Assembly: GCF_001244545.1 (NCBI RefSeq) | Contig: NZ_LN852693.1 | Coordinates: 129,749-193,748, forward strand | Length of the DNA: 64,000 bases | Source: Candidatus Stoquefichus sp. SB1 | GTDB lineage: Bacteria > Bacillota_I > Bacilli_A > Erysipelotrichales > Coprobacillaceae | Direction: 5' to 3' | Shown: in pieces, positions 53,694 through 62,577 of the stretch | Position numbering within the stretch: the stretch's first letter is position 1 | Layout of the letters: the number at the start of each line of letters is the position of its first letter | Made by a program: the position numbers and the translations under genes | Notes under the pieces: model-generated | Database searches by the model: none | Seen by the model: the letters and a program-made list of their open reading frames with translations, nothing else | What the model was told of the DNA's origin: nothing

Positions 53694-54689
53694 ATGAAAA
53701 TGAATAAATTATTTAAAGGAATGATGGCAGCTGGATTGGCTGCAAGTATGTTAGTAGGATGTGGAAGTAATGAGGGGAGTTCTTCTGATACAATGAAGAA
53801 AGTAGCAATTATTCAATTAGTTGAGCATACTTCTTTGAATACGATTAAGAGTGCATTTGATGCACAAATGAAAGCATTAGGTTATGAAGATGGTAAAAAT
53901 GTTGAATATACATTTAAAAATGCACAGGGTGATAATAATACAGCAGCAAGTATTATTCAGGAATTTAAGGGAGATAATCCAGATGTTGTTATGGCTATTG
54001 CAACACCAGTTGCCCAAGCTGCTGCTAAATTGGCAAGTACAACGCCTGTTGTCTTTGCAGCAGTGAGTGATCCTATTGGTGCAAAATTGATGACGAATTT
54101 AGAAAAGCCTGATAAAAATATTACTGGTACAAGTGATGAGATTCAAGTTGAATTGATTTTGGAAAGAGCTTTACAAATAAATCCTCATTTAAAAAAATTA
54201 GGTGTCTTATATAATAAGGGTGAAGCAAATTCTGTAACAAATATTAATAAAGCAAAGGCATTTGCTAAGGATAAAGGAATTGAAATTGTTGAAGCAACAG
54301 TAACTGGTATTAATGAAGTTCAAAGTGCAGTTAATGTTTTAACAAGTAAATGTGATGCTGTTTTTGCACCTAATGATAATACAGTTGCAAGTGCAATGAA
54401 TGTTGTAAGTCCAGCATGTGCGAAAGCAAAAATACCTTTATATGTTGGAGCTGATTCAATGGTACAGGATGGTGGTTTCTTAAGTGTTGGAATTAATTAT
54501 GAAGATTTAGGTAAAGAAACTGCAAATATGGTTGATCAGGTTTTAAAGGGGACAAAGGTAGAAGATATCCCTGTTAAGGTTTTTAAGGAAAATTTAAATA
54601 TTTATGTAAATGAAAATATATTGAATCAATTAGGTATTCAATTACCTGATGAAATTAAAAATGATAAAGCTTTATCTATGATGAAATAG
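53694..54689 (+). CDS. trpX: Tryptophan ABC transporter, substrate-binding lipoprotein
   Basis: 331 residues: a lipoprotein signal peptide (KLFKGMMAAGLAASMLVGC with lipobox LVGC), then a periplasmic-binding-type fold of the ABC_sub_bind family (VAIIQLVEHTSLNTIKSAFDAQM; DVVMAIATPVAQAAA; ITGTSDEI; LGVLYNKGEANSVTNI; CDAVFAPNDNTVAS; LYVGADSMVQDGGFLSVGINYEDLGK). It anchors outside the membrane and hands its ligand to the permease. Tryptophan is inferred from the Trp T-box. AAGGAGAG 10 bases upstream fits ATG 53694; the in-frame ATG at 53673 precedes that ribosome binding site. Confidence 0.85.
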   Translation: MKMNKLFKGMMAAGLAASMLVGCGSNEGSSSDTMKKVAIIQLVEHTSLNTIKSAFDAQMKALGYEDGKNVEYTFKNAQGDNNTAASIIQEFKGDNPDVVMAIATPVAQAAAKLASTTPVVFAAVSDPIGAKLMTNLEKPDKNITGTSDEIQVELILERALQINPHLKKLGVLYNKGEANSVTNINKAKAFAKDKGIEIVEATVTGINEVQSAVNVLTSKCDAVFAPNDNTVASAMNVVSPACAKAKIPLYVGADSMVQDGGFLSVGINYEDLGKETANMVDQVLKGTKVEDIPVKVFKENLNIYVNENILNQLGIQLPDEIKNDKALSMMK

Positions 54690-54700
54690 GGGTTGTTTGT

Positions 54701-55570
54701 ATGAATTTAACGGTTGTTTTAGGAGCTTTGGAGTTAGGGGGCATATTTGCAATTATGTCCCTAGGACTCTATATTAGTTATAAAATTTTAAATCTTCCTG
54801 ATTTGACAGTGGATGGAAGTTTTACACTTGGATGTGCAGTCAGTGCAGTTTTTACAATTCATTCAATGCCTTATCTAGGTTTAATATTAGCCTTTGTGAT
54901 AGGATGTATTGCTGGTATTGTGACAGGACTATTAATAACAAAATTGAATATTATGCCATTACTTTCTGGGATTCTTACCATGACAGGACTATATTCAATT
55001 AATTTAAGAATTATGGGTGATGCACCCAATATATCTTTGTTTGAATCATCTTCAGTTTTTACACCTTTAGAATTTTTAGCACCTTATGATAAAATCATTG
55101 TTATTGGTATGATTGTTTTACTTGTCTGTTTGTTCTTACATTATTTTTTAAGAACACAGTTAGGATTGGCTTTAAGAGCATGTGGTGATAATGAAGATAT
55201 GGTGAGAGCAAGTTCGATTGATACAGATAAAATGAAAATTCTTGGATTGGCTTTAGCCAATGGTTTTGTTTCTTTAGGTGGAGCAGTTTATGCGCAACAT
55301 CAAACTTTCTCTGATATTGCTAGTGGAACAGGAATGATGGTTATTGGTTTGGCAAGTATTATTGTTGGAATGACGATTATTAAGAAAGATAAAATTGGTT
55401 TTCAATTATTTGCTGTTGTATTTGGTGCTGTTTTCTACCGTGCAATTTTAACAATTGCTTTACAACTTGGTTTACCATCAGGTGATTTGAAATTATTATC
55501 TGCAGTGTTGGTTGTTATTGCAATTGCATCAGCAAGTTTCAAAAGGAAAAGGAGACGATCAAAATGTTAG
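54701..55570 (+). CDS. trpY: Tryptophan ABC transporter, permease
   Basis: 289 residues with about eight membrane helices, BPD_transp_2 (branched-chain amino acid/ribose-type) family: LELGGIFAIMSLGLYISYKILNLPDLTVDGSFTLG at the start and LRACGDNEDMVRASSIDTDKMKILGLALANG as the cytoplasmic coupling loop, then SLGGAVYAQHQ. It follows trpX by 11 bases and overlaps the ATPase gene by 7 bases. Confidence 0.87.
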   Translation: MNLTVVLGALELGGIFAIMSLGLYISYKILNLPDLTVDGSFTLGCAVSAVFTIHSMPYLGLILAFVIGCIAGIVTGLLITKLNIMPLLSGILTMTGLYSINLRIMGDAPNISLFESSSVFTPLEFLAPYDKIIVIGMIVLLVCLFLHYFLRTQLGLALRACGDNEDMVRASSIDTDKMKILGLALANGFVSLGGAVYAQHQTFSDIASGTGMMVIGLASIIVGMTIIKKDKIGFQLFAVVFGAVFYRAILTIALQLGLPSGDLKLLSAVLVVIAIASASFKRKRRRSKC

Positions 55571-56349
55571 AACTTCGAGATATTTCAGTCATTTTCCATG
55601 AAGGAACAGTGAATGAAAAAATCGCTCTTTCAAATATTAATCTTCAATTAGAACAAGGTGACTTTGTGACAATTATAGGAAGTAATGGGGCAGGAAAATC
55701 AACTCTTTTTCAAACCATTTCTGGTGCTGTTTATCCAACAGCAGGTGAAGTCATCTTGAATGGTCTTAATCTTACAAATGTTCCTGAATATAAGCGTTCA
55801 CGTTTTATTGGTCGTTTGTTTCAGGATCCTTTAAAGGGAACTGCTCCCTCTATGACGATTGAAGAAAATCTTTCACTTGCTTCTCAACGTGGTCAGCATT
55901 TTAGCTTGGCACTCTTTTCACATAAGCATAGAAATGAAATGATTCAAGCTTTAAAAGAATTAGATTTAGGATTAGAAGAACGTTTAGATACAAAGGTTGG
56001 AACTTTGTCAGGTGGACAAAGACAGGCTTTAACTTTGTTGATGGCAACTTATGTGAAACCTGAATTACTTTTATTGGATGAACATACTGCTGCATTGGAT
56101 CCTAAAACAGCACAAAAGGTTTTAGAAATGACTGCTCATATTGTTGAAGAACATCATATTACAACGTTAATGATTACTCATAATATGGAGGATGCATTAA
56201 AATATGGAAATAAAACAATGATTATGAAAGATGGTAAAATTATTGCACTGGTTGAAGGTGAACAAAGGGAAAAGATGAGTGTAGATGAATTGATTCATCT
56301 TTATTCAACATCAACTCATGATTATAACGACCGTTTATTTTTAAGATAA
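55564..56349 (+). CDS. trpZ: Tryptophan ABC transporter, ATP-binding protein
   Basis: A 261-residue ABC ATPase: Walker A GSNGAGKSTLF, Q-loop (IGRLFQDPLKG), signature LSGGQRQAL, Walker B LLLLDEHTAAL and switch His in MITHNMED. The long QDP...GTAPSMTIEENL segment after the Q-loop is typical of the trpXYZ group. It powers tryptophan uptake with the two preceding genes. A terminator shared with the convergent regulator gene follows. Confidence 0.9.
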   Translation: MLELRDISVIFHEGTVNEKIALSNINLQLEQGDFVTIIGSNGAGKSTLFQTISGAVYPTAGEVILNGLNLTNVPEYKRSRFIGRLFQDPLKGTAPSMTIEENLSLASQRGQHFSLALFSHKHRNEMIQALKELDLGLEERLDTKVGTLSGGQRQALTLLMATYVKPELLLLDEHTAALDPKTAQKVLEMTAHIVEEHHITTLMITHNMEDALKYGNKTMIMKDGKIIALVEGEQREKMSVDELIHLYSTSTHDYNDRLFLR

Positions 56350-56390
56350 CAAAAATACGCTACATCATTATGATGTAACGTATTTTTGTT
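56348..56390. terminator. Bidirectional terminator after trpZ
   Basis: 12-bp stem AACAAAAATACG/CGTATTTTTGTT continues into an inner TACATCA/TGATGTA stem, giving a long nearly perfect hairpin with T-runs on both strands. Confidence 0.85.
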
Positions 56391-56392
56391 GA

Positions 56393-57142
56393 TTATAAGT
56401 AATATTGTTGAAAATAATGAAGACGTATTAAATCACAGATTGTCATAATCTGATAATTAAAATTAATACTATCAAATTTACCTGGAACATAAATAACTTT
56501 ACAATTAGGTGTTGCTTCAGTTCTTAAATATTTTTTGTTTTGTGTAATAAGGATTTGCTGTGCTTTTTCTATATGAACATCTTCTTTAGATTTTTTAAAT
56601 CCTTCTAGATAACGTCCAGTGGCACTAATAACAATAGCAACATCTTTTTCATCCATAACAATGGGATCATAACTATGATATTGAATGAAAGGTTTTCCAA
56701 ATGTAATCATATCCGTTTGTAATTCAATTGCTATAGAAATAGGATAGAGTGCCCCAAATACAACAATTCTTTTGGCTTTATATAATTTCTGACATATATC
56801 ACTAATGATTTTTTCCATTTCTTCATCAGTACAGTCTTTATCCATATTTTCAATATAATCACGACTATCAGCACCAAGCATTCTGACTCTGATTTGATTT
56901 AAACGGGTTTGATGATGATTCACTAATGTTTCTCTAAATTCCTCATATTGATTAAATCCTAATAAGGCAATAAAAGCATACAGTTCTTCTTTTTTAAAAC
57001 ATCCTTTTTCTAAGAACTGTTCTTCACTCATATCTTCCATTTCTAAATAATGAAAAATAATAAATGTACAAATTTTATAATTATAATCATGAAATAATGT
57101 TCCATTTAAATATGTTAAAATACGACTTAATAAGATATTCAT
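56393..57142 (-). CDS. RpiR/MurR-type transcriptional regulator
   Basis: 249 residues. A weakly conserved N-terminal helix-turn-helix region (~1-80, with FKKEELYAFIALLGFNQYEEFRETLV standing for the recognition part) is followed by a SIS sugar-phosphate-binding domain (~115-245; RIVVFGALYPISIAIELQTDMITFGK, VAIVISATGRYLEGF). Members sense phosphosugars. The target genes are not evident; no sugar genes adjoin it. AAGGAGG lies 7 bases before the ATG and a TATAAT (57169-57164, minus) upstream. Confidence 0.65.
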   Translation of the reverse strand: MNILLSRILTYLNGTLFHDYNYKICTFIIFHYLEMEDMSEEQFLEKGCFKKEELYAFIALLGFNQYEEFRETLVNHHQTRLNQIRVRMLGADSRDYIENMDKDCTDEEMEKIISDICQKLYKAKRIVVFGALYPISIAIELQTDMITFGKPFIQYHSYDPIVMDEKDVAIVISATGRYLEGFKKSKEDVHIEKAQQILITQNKKYLRTEATPNCKVIYVPGKFDSINFNYQIMTICDLIRLHYFQQYYL

Positions 57143-57244
57143 ACAGTGACCTCCTTGATTTCTATTATATCATGAAATGATATAAAAAAGATAAACATTT
57201 TTCTTTTTGAAAAAAAATGATATACTGAATCTGGGGTGAATGTA

Positions 57245-57529
57245 ATGATCATAAAAAAAGTAGATATTTCACAAATTGATTTTGTATATAAAAAATATAA
57301 TCATTCTCTATATGATTCAATTATGAGAATTGGATTCTCTTTTCCAATTCATGTGATTGAAGAAAATGAAAGATATCGATGTATTGATGGACATAAGCGT
57401 TTATCTGTCTTATCAGATATACTTCATGTATTTCCTGATTATAAACGTGGTGGAGAAGTTTGTATCTTAATTAAAAATAGTGGGGATGAACGTTCTAATG
57501 ATTGCTGGAGAGGAAGAAATACACATTAA
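57245..57529 (+). CDS. Small ParB-nuclease-fold protein
   Basis: 94 residues resembling the N-terminal ParB/Srx domain: VDISQIDFVYKKYNHSLYDSIMRIGFSFPIHVIEENERYRCIDGHKRLSVL contains the usual L-x-x-S-I-x-x-x-G-h-x-x-P-h-x-V and the IDGHKRL box. There is no HTH or dimerisation domain, so it is not a chromosome-partition protein. GGGGTG 7 bases upstream favours ATG 57245 over GTG 57236. Its 3' end overlaps the pseudouridine synthase gene by about 30 bases, linking translation of the two. The function is unknown. Confidence 0.6.
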   Translation: MIIKKVDISQIDFVYKKYNHSLYDSIMRIGFSFPIHVIEENERYRCIDGHKRLSVLSDILHVFPDYKRGGEVCILIKNSGDERSNDCWRGRNTH

Positions 57530-58223
57530 ACCACTTTATCAGATTTTAATGAAGAATCAATGTGGAAATATAAAACAATGTCGAACCCTTATTAAACATC
57601 AGTGTGTAAAAGTGAATGGAATTATTGAAACCAATATGAATTATTTGGTTCAACAAGATGATGTTATTGAGGTATTAGATAAAATCATTCATTCTCAGCC
57701 ATTTGTTTATTATATAATGAATAAACCTAGTGGATATGTCTGTGCAAATCATGATACTCATTATCCATGTGTCACTGATTTATTGGAACGTCATGATTGT
57801 CATTGTGTTGGACGCTTAGATAAGGAAACGACGGGTTTGTTATTATTAACGAATGATTCATCAATGATTAAAAAATTATTACTTCCACAGTTTCATGTTG
57901 CTAAAAAATATCTTGTTGAAGTTCAAAAGCCTCTTTGTTATGAATTGGTATCTATCTTTTTACAAGGGGTTATAATAGATGGTGCTAAGCAATGTTTACC
58001 AGCTGATTTGGTAATTATTGATAGTTATCATTGTTATGTAACTATTCATGAAGGAAAATATCATCAAATTAAGAAGATGTTTTTGTCATGTCAAAACTGT
58101 GTGGTGAAGTTAAAAAGAGTGCAATTTGCAGGAATTGATTTAGATGATGAGTTAAAGTTAGGTGAATATCGTGAATTAACAAAAGCAGAATTTCAAAAAT
58201 TGAAAGAAGTGATGATTCAATAA
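57498..58223 (+). CDS. RsuA-family 16S rRNA pseudouridine synthase
   Basis: About 241 residues: an N-terminal S4 RNA-binding domain (LYQILMKNQCGNIKQCRTLIKHQCVKVNGIIETNMNYLVQQDDVIEV), then the catalytic domain with YIMNKPSGYVCAN, the catalytic Asp in GRLDKETTGLLLLTND, FHVAKKYLVEV and EGKYHQIKKMF. RsuA-type enzymes convert U516 of 16S rRNA to pseudouridine. Start choice is uncertain: GTG 57480, ATG 57486 and ATG 57498 are in frame; 57498 has GGGGA 11 bases upstream. The gene starts within the ParB-like gene. Confidence 0.85.
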   Translation: MIAGEEEIHIKPLYQILMKNQCGNIKQCRTLIKHQCVKVNGIIETNMNYLVQQDDVIEVLDKIIHSQPFVYYIMNKPSGYVCANHDTHYPCVTDLLERHDCHCVGRLDKETTGLLLLTNDSSMIKKLLLPQFHVAKKYLVEVQKPLCYELVSIFLQGVIIDGAKQCLPADLVIIDSYHCYVTIHEGKYHQIKKMFLSCQNCVVKLKRVQFAGIDLDDELKLGEYRELTKAEFQKLKEVMIQ

Positions 58224-58262
58224 TTTGAGGTTTATAATAAAAATCATGGGAGGATGAGAAGG

Positions 58263-59591
58263 ATGATGTTTTCTAATCATGATTTAAAGAAATTAATAAT
58301 TCCTTTAATTATTGAACAATTACTGGTTGTGACAGTTGGATTTGCAGATACAATTATGGTTTCAAGTGTAGGTGAATCGGCAGTTTCTGCGGTTTCATTA
58401 GTTGATGGAATTAATATTCTGTTAATTAATATATTTGCAGCTTTGGGGACAGGTGGAGCTGTTGTTGCAGCTCAGTTTATTGGACAGGGAGCTCACGAAA
58501 AAGCTAAATTTTCTGCTAAACAGCTTATCTTGATTACTGCTATTTTATCAATTATTATTATGATTATTGTTATTGTTTTTAATGGCACATTGTTGCATCT
58601 GATTTTTGGAAATGTGGAAATAGATGTGATGAAGAATGCTGAAATTTATTTTTTGTTTTCAGCTATGTCTTATCCATTTATTGCTTTATATAATTCTGGG
58701 GCGGCTTTATTTAGAGCAATTGGAAATTCTAAAATTTCAATGATTAATAGTGCCATTATGAATGCTATTAATATTGTTTTAAATGCTCTTTTTATTTTTG
58801 GTTTTCATTGGGGTGTTTTTGGTGCAGTCTTAGCAACTTTGATTGCTCGTGCTATTGCTTGTTTGGTTATTTTATATATGTTATCTCATAGTGATAATCC
58901 GTTGCGTATTGATGATTTTCGTCATTGGGCATGGGATGGGATTTACATTAAAAAGATTTTATCGATTGGGATTCCTTCGGGATTAGAAAATGGAATGTTT
59001 CAATTTGGAAAAATTCTTGTTCAGAGTTTAATTGCGACTTTTGGAACGTATTCAATTGCTGCTAATGCTGTCTCTAATAATATTGCTCAAATGCAGATTA
59101 TTCCAGGAACTGCTATGGGATTAGCAATGGTGACTGTTGTGGGGCAATGTGTAGGGGCTAATGATTATGCTCAGGCTAAATATTATATTAAAAAAATTAT
59201 GAAGTTAACTTATGTATCAATGACAATTGTTATTGCTGTTATATTAATGTTGACACCATTTATTTTACCTTTCTATTCTTTGTCATCACAGACAACTGAT
59301 TTGGCTTATCAATGTATTTTCATGCATGGTATTATAGGAGCGTTTATTTGGCCATTATCATTTACTTTTCCAAATGCTCTAAGAGCTGCCAATGATGCAA
59401 AATATACAATGATTGTTTCGGCTCTATCCATGTGGACTTTTCGCTTTTGTTTCAGTTATGTGTTAGGACAATATATGAATTTAGGCTTATTAGGTGTTTG
59501 GATAGCAATGTTTATTGATTGGGCAGTGCGTTGTGTGTTCTTTGTTTGGCGTTATCTGAATGGAAAATGGATGAATAGACAATTGGTTTAA
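58263..59591 (+). CDS. MATE family efflux transporter
   Basis: 442 residues with 12 membrane helices: LIIPLIIEQLLVVTVGFADTIMVSSVGESAVSAVSLVDG at the start, LGTGGAVVAAQFIGQGA, and ISMGIPSGLENGMFQFGK-like second half. It is only distantly similar to the MATE at 35431, so not a recent duplicate. GGGAGG fits ATG 58263 (9 bases) and not ATG 58254, which touches it. It probably exports cationic drugs or metabolites by ion antiport. Confidence 0.88.
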   Translation: MMFSNHDLKKLIIPLIIEQLLVVTVGFADTIMVSSVGESAVSAVSLVDGINILLINIFAALGTGGAVVAAQFIGQGAHEKAKFSAKQLILITAILSIIIMIIVIVFNGTLLHLIFGNVEIDVMKNAEIYFLFSAMSYPFIALYNSGAALFRAIGNSKISMINSAIMNAINIVLNALFIFGFHWGVFGAVLATLIARAIACLVILYMLSHSDNPLRIDDFRHWAWDGIYIKKILSIGIPSGLENGMFQFGKILVQSLIATFGTYSIAANAVSNNIAQMQIIPGTAMGLAMVTVVGQCVGANDYAQAKYYIKKIMKLTYVSMTIVIAVILMLTPFILPFYSLSSQTTDLAYQCIFMHGIIGAFIWPLSFTFPNALRAANDAKYTMIVSALSMWTFRFCFSYVLGQYMNLGLLGVWIAMFIDWAVRCVFFVWRYLNGKWMNRQLV

Positions 59592-59618
59592 GAATTGATA
59601 TAATGAAAGGGTGAAAAT

Positions 59619-59867
59619 ATGAGTTCAGGAATTATTGAAATAGATGTTCATGGAATGAATCAATTTCAGGCAAAAACAATGATTGATGCTGCTTTAAAAC
59701 GGGCTAATCGAGGCACGTATATGATTCGGATTATTCATGGATATCATAGTGGTACAGCACTTCGAGATATGATTCGCAGTAGGTATCGCTCTCATCCTAA
59801 AATCATACGGATTGAACTAGGAATGAATCCAGGAGTTACTGAACTTGTTTTGCGAACACTTATATAG
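59619..59867 (+). CDS. Stand-alone Smr domain protein
   Basis: 82 residues, entirely a small MutS-related domain: EIDVHGMNQFQAKTMIDAAL (the DLHG-type motif, here DVHG), MIRIIHGYHSGTALRDMIR (HGxGxG-like, here HGYHSG) and ELGMNPGVTELVL. Smr domains nick or cleave structured nucleic acids, including stalled mRNAs. AAAGGGTG lies upstream. The dipeptidase gene follows 10 bases on. Confidence 0.85.
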   Translation: MSSGIIEIDVHGMNQFQAKTMIDAALKRANRGTYMIRIIHGYHSGTALRDMIRSRYRSHPKIIRIELGMNPGVTELVLRTLI

Positions 59868-59877
59868 GAGGTAGAAT

Positions 59878-61311
59878 ATGGCTGTTTTAGATACAAATGT
59901 TTTGGTCAATTATTATTTTGAAGAGATTGCAAAGATTCCTCATGGTTCTTATCATGAAGAAGCAATTGCTGATTATATTGAAAGTATTGCAAATGAGCAT
60001 GAATTAAAATATTATCGAGATGAAATGCATAATATAGTTGTTTATAAAGAGGCATCTATTGGTTATGAGGATCATGCACCATTGATGTTAGAAGCACATA
60101 TGGATATGGTGAATGAAAAAAATAATGAGAGTTCTCATGATTTTGATAATGATCCTTTAGCTTTATATGTAGAAGATGGTTTTTTACATGCAAAAGGGAC
60201 AACATTAGGAGCAGATGATGGTTATGGAGTTTGTTATATGTTGGCTATATTAACAGATAATACATTGAAACATCCTCCATTAGAATGTGTCTTTACTGTT
60301 CAGGAAGAAGTTGGATTATGTGGTGCTTTAGCATTTGATGCAAGTGTTTTAAAAGCTAAACGTATGATTGGTTTAGATAGTGAAACGGAAGGAGAAACAT
60401 GTACATCTTCATCTGGAGGTAATGATTTATTAATTACCAAACCAATTCGTGGAGAAGATAATGATTCGCCTGTTTATGTAATTGAAGTGACTGGTTTATT
60501 AGGTGGACATTCAGGAGAATGTATTGATAAAGGAAGAGGTAATGCAAATAAAATTGCAGCGCGTGTTTTGTATCACTTATTAAAGGGTGGTAAAGACATA
60601 CGTTTAATAGAGATAACAGGTGGTTTAAAAAATAATGCGATTCCACGTGAATGTAGTGTTGCTTTTGCAAGTTCAAGTTCTTTTGAAGATTTATATGAAA
60701 TGGTTCAGTCATATGAAAGTGATATTAAAAAAGAATTAGAAATCAGTGATCCAAATCTTTCTATCACAATTCATGAAGAAGAATGTGATGTTTGTATTTG
60801 TGCTGAAGATAGTGAAGCTGTTATCTCTATTATGTATCTAGCACAAAATGGAATGATTGAAAAATCACAGGCAATAGAAGGTTTAACAACTGTTTCTTTA
60901 AATATGGGAGTTGTCAGAACAGATGATGACTGCATAACAATTGATTATTCTATTCGTTCACCACTCCAAAGTATTCGTGAAGAATTATCATTGCAGTTAG
61001 AATTGATTGCTTCTATTTATAATGCATATGTCGAAGTTTCTAATGATTATCCAGGTTGGGATTATGATCCTGATTCACAGTTACGAGCACAATTTAAAGA
61101 ATTTTATTTGACATATACTGGTCAAACCTTAAAAGAAGTTGCAACTCATGGTGGACTTGAAACAGGAGCATTTAAAGGAAAGATTCCAGAATTGGATATT
61201 ATTACGATGGGACCAAATATGGCTGATATTCATACACCTGATGAAAGATTAGATATAGAATCATTTGTTAAGACTTATCAATTATTGGTTTCATTTATTG
61301 AAACTTTGTAG
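59878..61311 (+). CDS. pepD: Aminoacyl-histidine dipeptidase PepD (M20 metallopeptidase)
   Basis: A 477-residue zinc dipeptidase that cleaves beta-Ala-His and other Xaa-His dipeptides. Metal-binding motifs: LEAHMDMVNEKN, TTLGADDGYGV, TVQEEVGLCGALA (catalytic Glu), GLDSETEGETC and the C-terminal ATHGGLETGAFKGK. A lid domain (~190-400) contains VTGLLGGHSGECIDKGRGNANKI. AGGAGG lies 7 bases before the ATG. It acts in the cytoplasm in peptide use. Confidence 0.92.
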   Translation: MAVLDTNVLVNYYFEEIAKIPHGSYHEEAIADYIESIANEHELKYYRDEMHNIVVYKEASIGYEDHAPLMLEAHMDMVNEKNNESSHDFDNDPLALYVEDGFLHAKGTTLGADDGYGVCYMLAILTDNTLKHPPLECVFTVQEEVGLCGALAFDASVLKAKRMIGLDSETEGETCTSSSGGNDLLITKPIRGEDNDSPVYVIEVTGLLGGHSGECIDKGRGNANKIAARVLYHLLKGGKDIRLIEITGGLKNNAIPRECSVAFASSSSFEDLYEMVQSYESDIKKELEISDPNLSITIHEEECDVCICAEDSEAVISIMYLAQNGMIEKSQAIEGLTTVSLNMGVVRTDDDCITIDYSIRSPLQSIREELSLQLELIASIYNAYVEVSNDYPGWDYDPDSQLRAQFKEFYLTYTGQTLKEVATHGGLETGAFKGKIPELDIITMGPNMADIHTPDERLDIESFVKTYQLLVSFIETL

Positions 61312-61317
61312 GAATTC

Positions 61318-61346
61318 TATACATTTAATAAAGGAACTGTTATACT
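61318..61346 (+). promoter_or_regulatory. Promoter upstream of rlmD leader
   Basis: TATACA (61318-61323), 17-bp spacer, TATACT (61341-61346), just after the pepD stop codon. Confidence 0.5.
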
Positions 61347-61381
61347 ATTTATAACAACATTTTCATGCAGAGACATTTTCC

Positions 61382-61438
61382 CTTTCAGTCTTTGTATGAA
61401 AGTGGAGTAAAAGTCATTGTGCTTTTACTCTTTTCTTT
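61382..61438 (+). terminator. Leader hairpins ending in a Rho-independent terminator (attenuator or sRNA)
   Basis: CTTTCA/TGAAAG (61382-61402) is followed by a 9-bp stem GAGTAAAAG/CTTTTACTC (61405-61430, 8-base loop) and TTTTCTTT. It lies between the promoter at 61318 and the rlmD ribosome binding site at 61444, so initiated RNA would stop after about 80 bases unless read-through occurs. It could equally end pepD transcripts. Confidence 0.55.
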
Positions 61439-61454
61439 AATGGAAGGAGAATAT

Positions 61455-62576
61455 ATGAATTGTCAGATTCGTAAACGTTGTGGAAGTTGTCAATATATTG
61501 ATATAGATTATTCACAACAATTAATAAAAAAGAAACAATATTGCCAACAATTATTTCCAAAATTACATGTTCATTCAGTAGAAGGCATGGAAAATCCTTA
61601 TGCTTATCGAAATAAGGTAATTGTTGCATTTAATCAAAAATATGAATATGGGTTATATGAAGAATCATCACACCGCATTGTTCCAATGCAAAAATGTCTT
61701 CTTCATGATGAACAAACTCATCAGGTTTTATCAAAAATTCAATCTTTATTCAAAAGATATCATATGTCTATTTATGATGAACAAAAGAAGAGAGGGTTTC
61801 TTAAACATGTTTTAATAAGAAGAGCAGTAGAAACAAATCAAACTTTAGTTGTATTAGTTGGAACTGATACTCTTTTTAAAGGATCTAAGAATTTTTGTCA
61901 GGAATTGGTTAAAGCATGTCCACATGTTCAATCCATTGTTTTAAATATTAACAAACGACAGACAAGTATTGTTTTATCTCAACAAGAAAAAGTCCTTTAT
62001 GGTAAAGGTTTTATTGTTGATAAATTATGTGGTTTATCATTTAAGATTTCAGCTCAATCTTTTTATCAGATTAATCATTATCAATGTGAGAAGTTATATG
62101 CAAAAGTTGCTGAATTGTTAAAGGCACAGGAAAATCAGATTGTTTTAGATACATATTGTGGAATTGGAACAATTGGTATGAGCATTGCTAAGAATGTTAA
62201 ACAGGTTATAGGTGTAGAACGTAATCGAGATGCTTATAAAGATGCTTTAAATAATGCCAAAATGAATCATATTGATAATATTTCATTTTATAATGAGGAT
62301 GCTACAGCATTTATTCAAAAATTAGCCCAATCTTCTCAACATATTGATAGTATTATTATGGATCCTCCTCGAGCAGGAAGTACAAAAGAATTTATTGATG
62401 CAGTTGGAATTTTAAAACCTCAAAATGTTGTTTATGTTTCATGTGATCCATCAACCCAGGCAAGAGATTTAAAGTGGTTTCAACAAATTGGCTATCAAGC
62501 CAAAGATGTTTATTTATACGATATGTTCCCACATACTGAACATGTAGAGTCAATCGTATTACTATGTAAAAAATAA
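61455..62576 (+). CDS. rlmD: 23S rRNA (uracil-C5)-methyltransferase, RlmD/RumA family
   Basis: 373 residues. The N-terminal Cys cluster (NCQIRKRCGSCQY, plus MQKC further on) matches the 4Fe-4S site of the RumA/RlmCD family; there is no full TRAM domain. The SAM-binding motif is VLDTYCGIGTIGMSIAK, followed by IMDPPRAGST and the catalytic Cys in YVSCDPSTQARDL. It methylates U747/U1939-type uridines of 23S rRNA. AAGGAG 6 bases upstream fixes ATG 61455; the in-frame ATG at 61365 would translate through the leader terminator hairpin. Confidence 0.9.
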   Translation: MNCQIRKRCGSCQYIDIDYSQQLIKKKQYCQQLFPKLHVHSVEGMENPYAYRNKVIVAFNQKYEYGLYEESSHRIVPMQKCLLHDEQTHQVLSKIQSLFKRYHMSIYDEQKKRGFLKHVLIRRAVETNQTLVVLVGTDTLFKGSKNFCQELVKACPHVQSIVLNINKRQTSIVLSQQEKVLYGKGFIVDKLCGLSFKISAQSFYQINHYQCEKLYAKVAELLKAQENQIVLDTYCGIGTIGMSIAKNVKQVIGVERNRDAYKDALNNAKMNHIDNISFYNEDATAFIQKLAQSSQHIDSIIMDPPRAGSTKEFIDAVGILKPQNVVYVSCDPSTQARDLKWFQQIGYQAKDVYLYDMFPHTEHVESIVLLCKK

Positions 62577-62577
62577 T

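Noticed and set aside
61365..61454. N-terminal extension of the RlmD protein from ATG 61365
   Set aside because: It has no ribosome binding site, runs through a terminator hairpin, and the family's conserved Cys cluster starts at the 61455 initiator.
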